A stretch of 64,000 bases of DNA from Bryobacterales bacterium. Its GTDB lineage: Bacteria; Acidobacteriota; Terriglobia; Bryobacterales; Bryobacteraceae. Positions 43,775-52,525 of this stretch are shown here, in pieces. The translations under genes and the position numbers were made by a program. Position 1 is the first letter of the stretch, and each line of letters opens with the position of its first letter. The stretch lies in the NCBI GenBank assembly GCA_016721425.1, contig JADKID010000005.1, positions 1-64,000 on the forward strand, in the 5' to 3' direction. The notes under the pieces are model-generated. The model searched no databases and was not told the DNA's origin. It saw only the letters and a list, made by a program, of their open reading frames with translations.

Positions 43775-44790
43775 TCGCCAACGAACAACAACTCGAAGAT
43801 ATTCTCAGCCTGCCGTCGGCCGCTGATTTAGAAGCCGCACGTTCTCTGGAGGGGCCCCTGCTGATCCTCGGCGCCGCCGGCAAGATGGGGCCCTCGCTGG
43901 CCCATCTCGCCAAACGCGCACTGGAGGCCGCCGGCAACCCCGCGCGCGTCATCGCCGTCTCGCGCTTCTCCAATCCGGACTCCCGCGCCCAATTCGAATC
44001 CTGGGGCATCGAGACGATTCCCTGCGACATGCTGGAGCCCGGCGCGCTGGATCGGCTCCCCGACGCCCCCAACGTCATCTTCATGGCCGCCCGCAAGTTC
44101 GGCTCTTCCGGCCTCCCCTCGCTCACCTGGGCCACCAACACGCTGCTGCCCGGCCTCGCCGCCCAGCGTTACCGCCGCTCGCGCATCGTCGCCTTCTCCA
44201 CCGGCAACGTCTATCCGCTCACGCCAGTGGATTCCGGCGGCCCCACCGAAGAGTCGCCCACCAGCCCGGTGGGCGAGTATGCCCAATCTGCCCTGGGCCG
44301 CGAACGCCTCTTCGAGCACGCCGCGCTCACCTGGCAGACGCCTGTCACGCTCCTGCGCCTCAACTACGCCGTCGAGCTGCGCTACGGTGTGCTCGTCGAT
44401 ATCGCCCGCAAGGTGCACGCCGGCACGCCAGTCGATCTCACCATGGGCCACGTCAATGTCATCTGGCAGGGCGATGCCAACTCCGCCACGCTGCGGGCCC
44501 TGCCGCTCGCTACGTCGCCGGCGTTCATCCTCAACCTCACCGGCGCCGCAACCCTGCGGGTCCGCGACATCGCTGAGGGCTTCGCCCGCCGCTTCGGCAA
44601 CCAGGCCATCCTGCACGGCACGGAGGCGCCCACCGCGCTCCTCAACAACGCCGCGCTCTACCACCGCCTGCTCGGCTCGCCCCGCGTCTCTGTCGATCAG
44701 ATGATGGATTGGATCACCGCCTGGATCACCCAGGGCGGCGCCTCGCTCGGCAAACCCACGCACTTTGAAAATCGGGAAGGAAAGTTCTAA
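43771..44790 (+). CDS. NAD-dependent epimerase/dehydratase family protein
   Basis: A 339-residue short-chain extended dehydrogenase. The GTG start overlaps the lyase stop as GTGA. The nucleotide site is LLILGAAGKMGPSLAHLAKRAL (GxxGxxG form, about residues 30-50). FSTGNVYPL and GEYAQSALGRERLFEH hold the serine and the region of the catalytic tyrosine; the usual YxxxK is changed to YAQSA, so the lysine is missing and classical SDR chemistry is doubtful. It is placed between a lyase and a DHDPS-like enzyme and is probably a sugar-acid or keto-sugar modifying step. Confidence 0.83.
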   Translation: MIANEQQLEDILSLPSAADLEAARSLEGPLLILGAAGKMGPSLAHLAKRALEAAGNPARVIAVSRFSNPDSRAQFESWGIETIPCDMLEPGALDRLPDAPNVIFMAARKFGSSGLPSLTWATNTLLPGLAAQRYRRSRIVAFSTGNVYPLTPVDSGGPTEESPTSPVGEYAQSALGRERLFEHAALTWQTPVTLLRLNYAVELRYGVLVDIARKVHAGTPVDLTMGHVNVIWQGDANSATLRALPLATSPAFILNLTGAATLRVRDIAEGFARRFGNQAILHGTEAPTALLNNAALYHRLLGSPRVSVDQMMDWITAWITQGGASLGKPTHFENREGKF

Positions 44791-44793
44791 GCC

Positions 44794-45762
44794 ATGTCCT
44801 GGCGCGACACACTTCTGGAGGGCGCGGTCATCCCTGCCCACCCGCTCTGCCTCACTTCAGAACGCAAGCTGGACGAAGCCAGCCAGCGCGCCCTCACCCG
44901 CTACTACATTGAATCGGGCGCGGGCGGCGTTGCAGTCGCGGTCCACACCACCCAGTTCGCCATCCGCCAACCGGAGATCGGCCTGCTCGAACCGGTCCTC
45001 CGCATGGCCGCTGAAGAGGCCCGCGGCACCCAGGCGATTCTCGTCGCCGGAGTCTGCGGTCCCACCCCGCAAGCCCTCCGCGAGGCCGAGCTGGCCGTCA
45101 GCCTCGGCTACCACGCCGGGCTGCTCAGCCTGGCTGCGCTCAAGACCGAATCGGTCGATCAGCTCGTCGCCCACGTCGAGGCCGTCTCGCGCATCATCCC
45201 CGTCGTCGGCTTCTACCTCCAGCCCGCCGTCGGCGGCCGCATCCTGCCCTACGCCTTCTGGCGCCGCGCCGCCGAGATCGAAAACCTCATCGCCATCAAA
45301 ATGGCGCCCTTCAACCGCTACCAGACCCTCGACGTCATCCGCGCCGTCGCCGATTCCAGCCGCGCCCGCGACATCGCCCTCTACACCGGCAACGACGATA
45401 ACATCGTCGCCGATCTCCTCACACCCTTCACCTTCAACGGCGTCACGCTCCGCATCTGCGGCGGCCTGCTCGGCCAGTGGGCGGTCGGCACGAAGAGCGC
45501 CGTGCAACTCCTCCAGCGCGTCCGTGACGGTGCGCCGCCGTCCCTCCTCCTCGCCCTAGGGGCACAGCTCACTGACCTCAACGCGGCCCTCTTCGACGCC
45601 GCCAATGCCTTCCACGGCTGCATCGCCGGCATCCACGAAGTCCTCATCCGCCAGGGCCGCATGGCCGGCCGCTGGTGCCTCGATCCCCACGAGGATCTCT
45701 CCCCCGGCCAGCTCGCCGAAATCGACCGCGTCATGGCCGCCTATCCGCACCTTCTCGAATAG
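44794..45762 (+). CDS. dihydrodipicolinate synthase family aldolase/lyase
   Basis: A 322-residue TIM-barrel of the DHDPS/N-acetylneuraminate lyase superfamily. ATG 44794 is three bases after the epimerase stop. The Schiff-base lysine is in NLIAIKMAPFNRYQT (about residue 169), and VVGFYLQPAVGG precedes it in place of the usual tyrosine-bearing YNxP loop. Members act on pyruvate-containing adducts, for example 2-keto-3-deoxy sugar acids. Operon context with a polysaccharide lyase suggests an aldolase or dehydratase in uronate breakdown. The family is secure; the substrate is inferred. Confidence 0.85.
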   Translation: MSWRDTLLEGAVIPAHPLCLTSERKLDEASQRALTRYYIESGAGGVAVAVHTTQFAIRQPEIGLLEPVLRMAAEEARGTQAILVAGVCGPTPQALREAELAVSLGYHAGLLSLAALKTESVDQLVAHVEAVSRIIPVVGFYLQPAVGGRILPYAFWRRAAEIENLIAIKMAPFNRYQTLDVIRAVADSSRARDIALYTGNDDNIVADLLTPFTFNGVTLRICGGLLGQWAVGTKSAVQLLQRVRDGAPPSLLLALGAQLTDLNAALFDAANAFHGCIAGIHEVLIRQGRMAGRWCLDPHEDLSPGQLAEIDRVMAAYPHLLE

Positions 45763-45767
45763 GCCCG

Positions 45768-45773
45768 TACAAT
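45768..45773 (+). promoter_or_regulatory. -10 box before the CRTAC1 pair
   Basis: TACAAT begins five bases after the DHDPS stop and 51 bases before the first CRTAC1 start. No convincing -35 is present. The same TACAAT(G) form is seen before hpnJ (59332) and the TPR operon (53682-53677, minus strand). Confidence 0.35.
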
Positions 45774-45818
45774 GGAAACAGAGCCGCGACCGTCAGGGAG
45801 CGGTGCGATCCAGCATCC

Positions 45819-47510
45819 ATGCGTTTACTCACCCTAGCTCTCTCTGGACTCTGTCTGGCCCAGCAGCCCGCCCCGCCCGGGCCCATTCGCTTCGAAGATA
45901 TCGCCGCCCGCGCCGGCGTCAACTTCGTCACCGACAGCTGCCCCACACCCAACAAAAATCAGCCGGAAACCATGGTATCCGGCATCGCCCTGCTCGACTA
46001 CGACAACGACGGCTTCCTCGACATCTACTTTGTCAACGGCGCCGATATCCCCTCCCTCCAGAAGAACGACCCCAAGTACTTCAACCGCCTCTTCCACAAC
46101 AACGGCAACGGCACCTACACCAACGTTACCGACAAGGCCGGAGTGGCCGGCAAAGGCTACGGTCTCGGTGTCTCGGCCGGCGATTTTGACAACGACGGCT
46201 TCACCGATCTCTTCCTCGCCAACGCCACCGCCAACCAGCTCTACCGCAACAATGGCAACGGCACTTTCACCGATATCACCGCCAAGGCCGGACTCACCGG
46301 CGGCATCTACGACGGCAACAAGAAGATGTGGAGCGTGGCCGCCGCTTGGGTAGACTACAACCGCGACGGCCTGCTGGACCTCTTCGTCTCCAACTACTGC
46401 AAGTGGGAAGTGAACAAGGACCCTGTCTGCGTCTCCGGCAAGAACAGCGAGCGCGGCTACTGCGATCCCCGCCGCTACGAGCCCCTCCCCAATCAGCTCT
46501 ACCGCAATAACGGCAATGGCACCTTCACCGACGTCTCCACCGAAACAGGCATCGGCAAGCACTTGGGCAAGGGCATGGGCGTCGCCATTGCTGACTACGA
46601 CGGCGATGGGTGGATCGACATCTTTGTCGCCAACGACAACAGTCCCAACTTTCTCTTTCACAGTCTCGCCGGCAAGAGATTCGAGCAGGTGGCCCTCGAC
46701 GCCGGTGTCGCCTTCACCGATCAGGGCATGGCCGTCTCCGGCATGGGCGTCGATTTCCGCGACGTCAACAACGACGGCTTCCCGGACCTCTGGCACACCG
46801 CCATCGAGAACGAAACCTTCCCCATCTACATCAACAACGGCAAGGGCCAATTCCTGGAAGCCACCGGCCGCAGCGGCATCGCCAAACACACCATCAACAT
46901 GTCCGGCTGGTCCAACTTCGTGGCCGATCTCGACAACGACGGATGGAAGGATCTCTTCGTTGCCCGCGCCAACGTGCTCGACAACTCCATGGCCCTCTCC
47001 AACCGCACCTATCCCGAACCCAACTCGGTCTTCCACAACGTCAGCAAGCCCGGCTCGCTGAAGTTTGAAGAAGTGAGCGCCGCCGCCGGGCCCGATTTTC
47101 AGCTCTCCGCGCCTCATCGCGGCGTCGCCTTTGGCGACCTCGACAACGATGGCCGCCTGGACACCGTTGTCTCGGCGCTCAGCCATCCTGCCAAGGTCTT
47201 TCACAACACCTCGACCAACGACAACCACTGGGTCAGCCTGAAACTCACCGGCACCAAGAGCAACCGCATGGCCATCGGTGCGCAACTCCGCCTCACCACC
47301 GACGACGGCAAGGTTCAGTACAATCAGGTAACTACAAGCACCGGCTTTGCCTGTTCCAGCGACGTGCGTGTACACTTCGGCCTGGGCCCAGCAAAGTCGG
47401 TGCGGGAGCTCCGCATCATCTGGCCCAGCGGCATTCGCCAGGTTCTGACTACGCTTCCACTCGATCGCGTCGTGCCCGTGCAGGAACCCCAGCAGACTCC
47501 AGCCAAGTGA
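45819..47510 (+). CDS. CRTAC1 family FG-GAP/UnbV protein, copy 1
   Basis: A 563-residue secreted beta-propeller protein (signal peptide MRLLTLALSGLCLAQQ). It contains about seven FG-GAP/VCBS repeats, each with a calcium-type loop: DYDNDGFLDIYF, DFDNDGFTDLFL, DYNRDGLLDLFV, DYDGDGWIDIFV, DVNNDGFPDLWH, DLDNDGWKDLFV and DLDNDGRLDTVV. The C-terminus is an ASPIC/UnbV domain (about 465-550: GAQLRLTTDDGKVQYNQVTTSTGFACSS ... RVHFGLGPAKSVRELRIIWPSG). A shared NCDPRR-like cysteine block (CVSGKNSERGYCDPRRY) is also in copy 2. Such proteins are surface-bound or secreted and probably bind calcium; no enzyme activity is established. Copy 2 follows after 13 bases. Confidence 0.92.
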   Translation: MRLLTLALSGLCLAQQPAPPGPIRFEDIAARAGVNFVTDSCPTPNKNQPETMVSGIALLDYDNDGFLDIYFVNGADIPSLQKNDPKYFNRLFHNNGNGTYTNVTDKAGVAGKGYGLGVSAGDFDNDGFTDLFLANATANQLYRNNGNGTFTDITAKAGLTGGIYDGNKKMWSVAAAWVDYNRDGLLDLFVSNYCKWEVNKDPVCVSGKNSERGYCDPRRYEPLPNQLYRNNGNGTFTDVSTETGIGKHLGKGMGVAIADYDGDGWIDIFVANDNSPNFLFHSLAGKRFEQVALDAGVAFTDQGMAVSGMGVDFRDVNNDGFPDLWHTAIENETFPIYINNGKGQFLEATGRSGIAKHTINMSGWSNFVADLDNDGWKDLFVARANVLDNSMALSNRTYPEPNSVFHNVSKPGSLKFEEVSAAAGPDFQLSAPHRGVAFGDLDNDGRLDTVVSALSHPAKVFHNTSTNDNHWVSLKLTGTKSNRMAIGAQLRLTTDDGKVQYNQVTTSTGFACSSDVRVHFGLGPAKSVRELRIIWPSGIRQVLTTLPLDRVVPVQEPQQTPAK

Positions 47511-47523
47511 AGGAACATCGACC

Positions 47524-49185
47524 TTGAACCGGCCCCTCGTTATCCTCCTCGGCGTCCCTGCCGCCTTCGGCCTCCTGGCATTCCAATCCGCCGCGCCCGC
47601 CAAGCGCCCCACCTTCACCAACGTGGCCCCTCGCTCCGGCGTCGCCTACAAGACCAACAACAGCTTCACGGGCCGCAAGTATTTCGTGCAGCCCATGTGC
47701 GGCGGCGTTGCACTCTTCGATTACGACAACGACGGCCGCTTGGATATCTTCTTCTCGAACGGCGCGCAACTGCCCGACATGAAGAAGACCGATTCCTCGT
47801 TCTACAACTCGCTCCTGCATCAGAAGCCTGACGGTACGTTCGAGGACGTCACCGCCAAGGCCGGTCTCACCGGAGCCGATCTCGACTACAACATGGGCAT
47901 TGCCGTCGGCGACTACGACAACGACAGCTTCGCGGACCTCTTCCTGGTTGGTGCGGCCAAAAACACGCTCTACCGCAACAACGGCAACGGTACATTCACC
48001 GACGTCACCACGGTCTCCGGCATCGGCGTTAAACCGGATCGCACCCTCAGCGTCACCGCCGCCTGGCTCGATTACGACCGCGACGGCCTGCTGGATCTGG
48101 TGGTCTCCAACTACACCTTCTGGACCCCCAAGCTCGACATCCACTGCACCATGGCCGACAAGGAGTATTACTGCGATCCGCGCCGCTACCCGAACGTACC
48201 GCACAGCCTCTATCGCAACCTGGGCAACGGCAAGTTCACCGATGTCACCGCCAAGACCAAACTCACCGGCGCACCCGGCAAAGGCATGGGCATCTCCGTC
48301 GCAGACTACGACGACGACGGCTGGATGGACTTCTTCATCGCCAACGACACCGAGCCCAACCAGCTCTTCATGAATCAGAAGAACGGCACCTTCGAGGAAG
48401 CGGGCCTCACACTCGGCGTAGCCTATAACGACAACGCGCAGACCGGCTCCTCCATGGGCTCCGACGCCAAGGACTACGACAACGACGGCAAGGTGGACAT
48501 CTTCTACAACAACCTGATGGGCCAGATCTGGGCGCTCTTCCGCAACCGCGGCGATAGCTTCCAATACCTCTCCCACACCTCGCAGATCCGGAAACTCAGC
48601 ACACCCTTCTCCGGCTGGAGCAACGGCTTCATCGATTACAACAACGACGGCTGGAAAGACATCTACTCGGCCAACGGCGATGTGGACGATGTCAGTCCAA
48701 AGGCGCGGCAGCACGACACCATCTTCGAAAATGTGGGCGGTAAGACGTTTATTGACATCTCCCAGGAACTGGGCGCGGACTTCAACCGCATCGGCTATCA
48801 GCGTGGCTCGGCCTTCGGCGATCTCAATAACGACGGCTCGCTGGACATCGTCGTGACGTCGCTAAAGGATTCGCCGCGCATCCTGATCAGTTCGGCCGAT
48901 AGCGGCAACCACTGGCTCACGCTGAGCCTCACCGGCCGCAAGAGCCCGCGCGACGCCATCGGCGCCAAGGTCAAGCTCACCACCGCCGCCGGCCGCACAC
49001 TCTACAATCACGTCGCCCTCAGCGTGGGCTTCATGTCCTCCAGCGACAAACGCGTCCACTTCGGCCTCGGCGCCGAATCCGAGGCCGCCTCCATCGAGAT
49101 CACCTGGCCCAGCGGCATCCGCCAGACCCTGAAAAACATAAAGGCCGACCAGTTCCTCAACATCGAGGAACCGGCCGGCCAGTAG
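47524..49185 (+). CDS. CRTAC1 family FG-GAP/UnbV protein, copy 2
   Basis: A 553-residue paralogue of the preceding protein. The likely start is TTG 47524 with AAGGAA nine bases upstream; the product then opens with a hydrophobic leader (NRPLVILLGVPAAFGLLAFQ). Repeats again carry DxDxDG loops (DYDNDGRLDIFF, DYDNDSFADLFL, DYDRDGLLDLVV, DYDDDGWMDFFI, DYDNDGKVDIFY, DYNNDGWKDIYS, DLNNDGSLDIVV), and the ASPIC/UnbV domain closes the chain (GAKVKLTTAAGRTLYNHVALSVGFMSSSDKRVHFGLG). The tandem arrangement indicates duplication followed by divergence. It converges with the broken VWFA gene. Confidence 0.92.
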   Translation: MNRPLVILLGVPAAFGLLAFQSAAPAKRPTFTNVAPRSGVAYKTNNSFTGRKYFVQPMCGGVALFDYDNDGRLDIFFSNGAQLPDMKKTDSSFYNSLLHQKPDGTFEDVTAKAGLTGADLDYNMGIAVGDYDNDSFADLFLVGAAKNTLYRNNGNGTFTDVTTVSGIGVKPDRTLSVTAAWLDYDRDGLLDLVVSNYTFWTPKLDIHCTMADKEYYCDPRRYPNVPHSLYRNLGNGKFTDVTAKTKLTGAPGKGMGISVADYDDDGWMDFFIANDTEPNQLFMNQKNGTFEEAGLTLGVAYNDNAQTGSSMGSDAKDYDNDGKVDIFYNNLMGQIWALFRNRGDSFQYLSHTSQIRKLSTPFSGWSNGFIDYNNDGWKDIYSANGDVDDVSPKARQHDTIFENVGGKTFIDISQELGADFNRIGYQRGSAFGDLNNDGSLDIVVTSLKDSPRILISSADSGNHWLTLSLTGRKSPRDAIGAKVKLTTAAGRTLYNHVALSVGFMSSSDKRVHFGLGAESEAASIEITWPSGIRQTLKNIKADQFLNIEEPAGQ

Positions 49186-49200
49186 CCGTTGTGCGCGGCC

Positions 49201-51344
49201 CTATTTCTTCTGAGCCACCGTGACAAACGCGGTCTCTTCCGCGCTGGTCGCCCCCTGCTTGGCGGTGAGCTTCACCTGATACTCGCCCGCGGGCATGGTT
49301 TCCGCCGAGGAAGACATCACGTACGGGATGCGGCCCAGTGCATCGGCAGCCGGTAGCTGCAGTTCGCCCTGTCCCACCACCATGCCACCCGAAAGGAACT
49401 GCATGGTCACCGTGGCCTTGTCGGCCATAGCCGGATCGGGATACACCACGAAGAAGAGCGAGAGCATCGCGCCCGGCGCGTTATAGATGGTGCCGCCCAG
49501 AGTCGGCGTGATCTTGCCCCCCTGGAACTGGAATGGGTCAGCTGCCTCCAGACCTTTCGCATTGGGTTGATAGCCGCGAACCACCGTGACGGTGCTGAGG
49601 TTCACGCCGGCGCGCTTCGGCAGGACGACAAACGCCGCCTTCTTCACACCAATCTTGTTCGCCTCATGATCCATCACGGCCGTCTCCACCGTGTACCGGC
49701 CCGGCGCCACGGTGAGCTGCTCCTTGTAGATGAAGTTGCCGGCCCGCGCCTGCGGCAACAGGGCCAGTTGCCCATTGCGCGGCAGGTCGTAAGAGAGCTT
49801 CTTCACCACTTCGCCATTGGCATCCTTCAACAGCGACACCAGCGACACCCGCGAACGGAAACTCTGATTCTCCTTCACCTCAGTGAACTGCACACCGGAC
49901 ATCGGCACCTCTACCATCAGCGTCGCGTTGATACCGTCCGCGCCCGGCTGGAAGCGGATGGCGGACGCGCGAAACTCCACGTCTTTGGGAAACGGCGTCG
50001 CTGAAAACGACTTCATCAGCGGCAGCTCATACGGCATCATGATCGGCCCGCGCACATCCATCGGCAGAGCAAAGTAGCCGCTGCGCGTGTGGACCACCAT
50101 GTCTTTGCGCGCCACATCGACATGGGTCTTGCGGAGGCTGCCATCGTAGCTCTGGATGCCAGGGTTGTAGAAGACCTCGTAGTAGCTGTTGACCTCCTCG
50201 TTCACCTTTCGGAGTGCCGTCCGAAGGTCGTTCGTATCGCCGATGAGAAAGCCGCCAGTTCCTTCGGCCAATTCCTGTAGCGGCCCCTGAACGTTGCCTC
50301 TCATTGCATTCTCCACTCGATCCGACGCCGTGATCTGCCCCGTACTGACGCGACCGTCACTGGAGTGTCGGCTCGGCTGAACGTCGCCAGATTCGACATC
50401 GCGTCCTTACACCTCCTATCAGGGCCGGATCCTCATGACTCCGCGGGTATCCACTGGGTAGATAGACACGTTTGCCACGATTGGCGGTGCACGAGATAGA
50501 CCGGAAAGGTTCGTCCAGGCTGGGCGGCAGCCACATCCGTCCGAGAAATACAGAATGTTCTTTCGGCCACCCAGCGAATACTGTCCCCTCGCCAGCGACA
50601 ACAACGCAAAGATCGAGGTCCTGGTGCGTTCCGACGTGGACATCGAAGAGTCAAACGAGAGCATGTCCGACATGACCTGTGCTAACTTGCCCTGCACCGC
50701 CGCCGACGCGAAACTATCACCAGATGCGTTTGAGTTTGACGGCGCCGACACACTGCAGGAGGAGTAATGGGGTTCGCCAGGATCTCCTGCAACCGCGCCT
50801 TCACTAGCGCCGATTCGTTCGAAAAAGTGCTAAACTGCCCGCTCGTCGCCTTGTCGATTGCAGTCTTCAACAGTTCCCGGTCGTTGGTGAAGCTCTGTAG
50901 TGCGTACAGCCGGGAATCAATGGCTGCGACAGAATAGAACACGTTGGTGCCCTGGTCGCCCTTAATTAAGTCTAGGGCCGCCTGTTTTGCCCTCCGCCGC
51001 GACTCAATACCCAACGGCTCAAAGACCATCGTCACCAGGCGTACCTGCCGCATGGGGTCCAGCGGAACTCGCGCGCCTTGCGACAGCGCCTCCTTACCTT
51101 CCACCAGGCGTACGCTCGTCGGCTTCTGTTTGACTCCGTTGTCGGTCACCTGGAAGTCGTCAATCGTCAGGTCCTTGACCGGCTTCCCCTTCTTGTCGCG
51201 AACCACCACGTCAAGCACCACCTCATCGACGGTGGACTTGATCACGGGCGTCTGTTCCGGCTGAGCCTGCTGTCCGAAGCTCGCTCCGGAAACCAGCACG
51301 CTCGTCAGAACCATCACTCTGAGAGTAGTCTGCTGTAAATTCAT
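49201..51344 (-). pseudogene. VWFA-related acidobacterial protein, broken by a frameshift and stop codons
   Basis: A VWFA-related protein of about 710 residues if restored. The start 51344 (MNLQQTTLRVMVLTSVLVSGASFGQ) has AGAAGG upstream; the family start VIKSTVDEVVLDVVVRDKKGKPVKDLTIDDFQVTDNG follows. The frame shifts near 50760 (after LQEILANPIT). The second piece (about 50751-50419) holds the VWA end ILYFSDGCGCRPAW and YPVDTRGVM, then meets three in-frame stops (TGA, TAG, TAA, about 50419-50405). The last piece resumes in the same frame (TASDRVENAMRGNVQGPLQELAEGTGGFLIGDTNDL) and runs to 49201. Error or decay are both possible; the in-frame stops make this the likeliest true pseudogene in the window. 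Confidence 0.8.
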
Positions 51345-51391
51345 TGGCCTTCTCATTAGTTATTAGGAACGCTAGTACTCGGCGCGGATCG

Positions 51392-52525
51392 CTAGTGCGT
51401 CTCCTGTCCGCCGCTGGGATTAAACAACTTCTTCAACCGGGCAAACTCCGCTTTCTCGCGATTCGCCTCCGCCGTCCGCCCCGCCTTGCCATAGGCCGAG
51501 CCCAGCGAGAAACGCACCTCCGGGCTGTCAGGCGCCAGCGTGCGCGCCGCCTCCAACTCCAAAATGCCCTTCGCTAGTTTCTCCGTCTCCACCAGGAGTC
51601 GCCCATACGTGGCGCGAGCCGCAAAATCCCTCGGCCCTGCCTTCGCCGCTCGCTCCGCATAGGGCAATCCGTCCGGCCCCATTCCGCGCTTCAGATAGTA
51701 CGCAGCCAGCGAGACCAACGCCGGAATGTGATTCGGTGTGATCTTGAGCTCGGCGATCAGCATCTCCGCGCCCCGCTCAGGACTGGTGGTCAACAGCACG
51801 GTCCCAAACGCGTAGTGAATAGAGGACACGTTCGGGTACTTGCCGACCACTTCCTCATACGCCGCGATCGCTTCCGCCACCCGCCGCTCGGACTGGTACC
51901 CGAACGCGCGGCCCAGCATCATCACCATCTCGCGGTCTTCCACCGCAACTTCCTGTGGGAACACCGGCCGCCGCAGTTGCGCAATGCCCATCACTGCAAT
52001 GATGCCGGCGTCATTCGGCGCAAAGCGCGTCACCATGGCGCACAGCCGCAGCGCCCGTTCAAAATTCTGCGCCTTGGCGTGCAGCAGCGCCGCGTGATAC
52101 ATCGTCACGCGCGTCAGGTCCTCACCCTCCGGCAGCCCCATGGCAATCGCCTTCTCCAGGTGCGCCAGCGACTTCGGAAACTCCTTGGTCTGAAACTCGC
52201 ACAGGCCCAGTAGCGAGAAAGCAGGTACGATCTTCGCATTGATGGCGACAAACTGCCGGAAGGCGTCCCGGCACCCCGCGTACTGATCCTTGTCGTACTG
52301 CATCGTGCCCAGATACCACCAGCCCTCTGCCCACTTCGGCGCCAGCGTGACTGCCTGACGATAGAGTTTCAGCGCCTCAGGCAGATTGTCGGCCTCGCGC
52401 GCCGCCGCTGCCTTGGCGGCCAGTTGCGCGATGGCGGCGGGCGGCCTCTCCGGCCCCGGTTGCCCTTGCTGCGCTCGCAACGCCGCGGCCACCACAATCA
52501 ACCCCGCTGCGATCCCAGCTCTCAT
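51392..52525 (-). CDS. secreted tetratricopeptide repeat protein A
   Basis: A 377-residue protein with a signal peptide (MRAGIAAGLIVVAAALRAQ) and about eight TPR-like helical pairs (for example EALKLYRQAVTLAPKWAEGWWYLGTMQY; SLAHLEKAIAMGLPEGEDL; AAYEEVVGKYPNVSSIHYAFGTVLL). It starts one base inside the stop of the upstream TPR gene (TGATG), so they are coupled. It is followed by the broken VWFA gene 47 bases later. TPR proteins of this kind act as periplasmic scaffolds; partners are unknown. Confidence 0.87.
   Translation of the reverse strand: MRAGIAAGLIVVAAALRAQQGQPGPERPPAAIAQLAAKAAAAREADNLPEALKLYRQAVTLAPKWAEGWWYLGTMQYDKDQYAGCRDAFRQFVAINAKIVPAFSLLGLCEFQTKEFPKSLAHLEKAIAMGLPEGEDLTRVTMYHAALLHAKAQNFERALRLCAMVTRFAPNDAGIIAVMGIAQLRRPVFPQEVAVEDREMVMMLGRAFGYQSERRVAEAIAAYEEVVGKYPNVSSIHYAFGTVLLTTSPERGAEMLIAELKITPNHIPALVSLAAYYLKRGMGPDGLPYAERAAKAGPRDFAARATYGRLLVETEKLAKGILELEAARTLAPDSPEVRFSLGSAYGKAGRTAEANREKAEFARLKKLFNPSGGQETH

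Noticed and set aside
42241..44790. An 849-residue arginine-rich frame over the heparinase and epimerase genes
   Set aside because: It is a frame shadow of GC-rich coding sequence; its first part has no motif and its last part is the epimerase frame itself.
45834..48714. Long minus-strand frames rich in valine and glycine opposite the CRTAC1 genes
   Set aside because: They mirror the repeated DxDxDG codons on the plus strand and carry no ribosome site or family motif.
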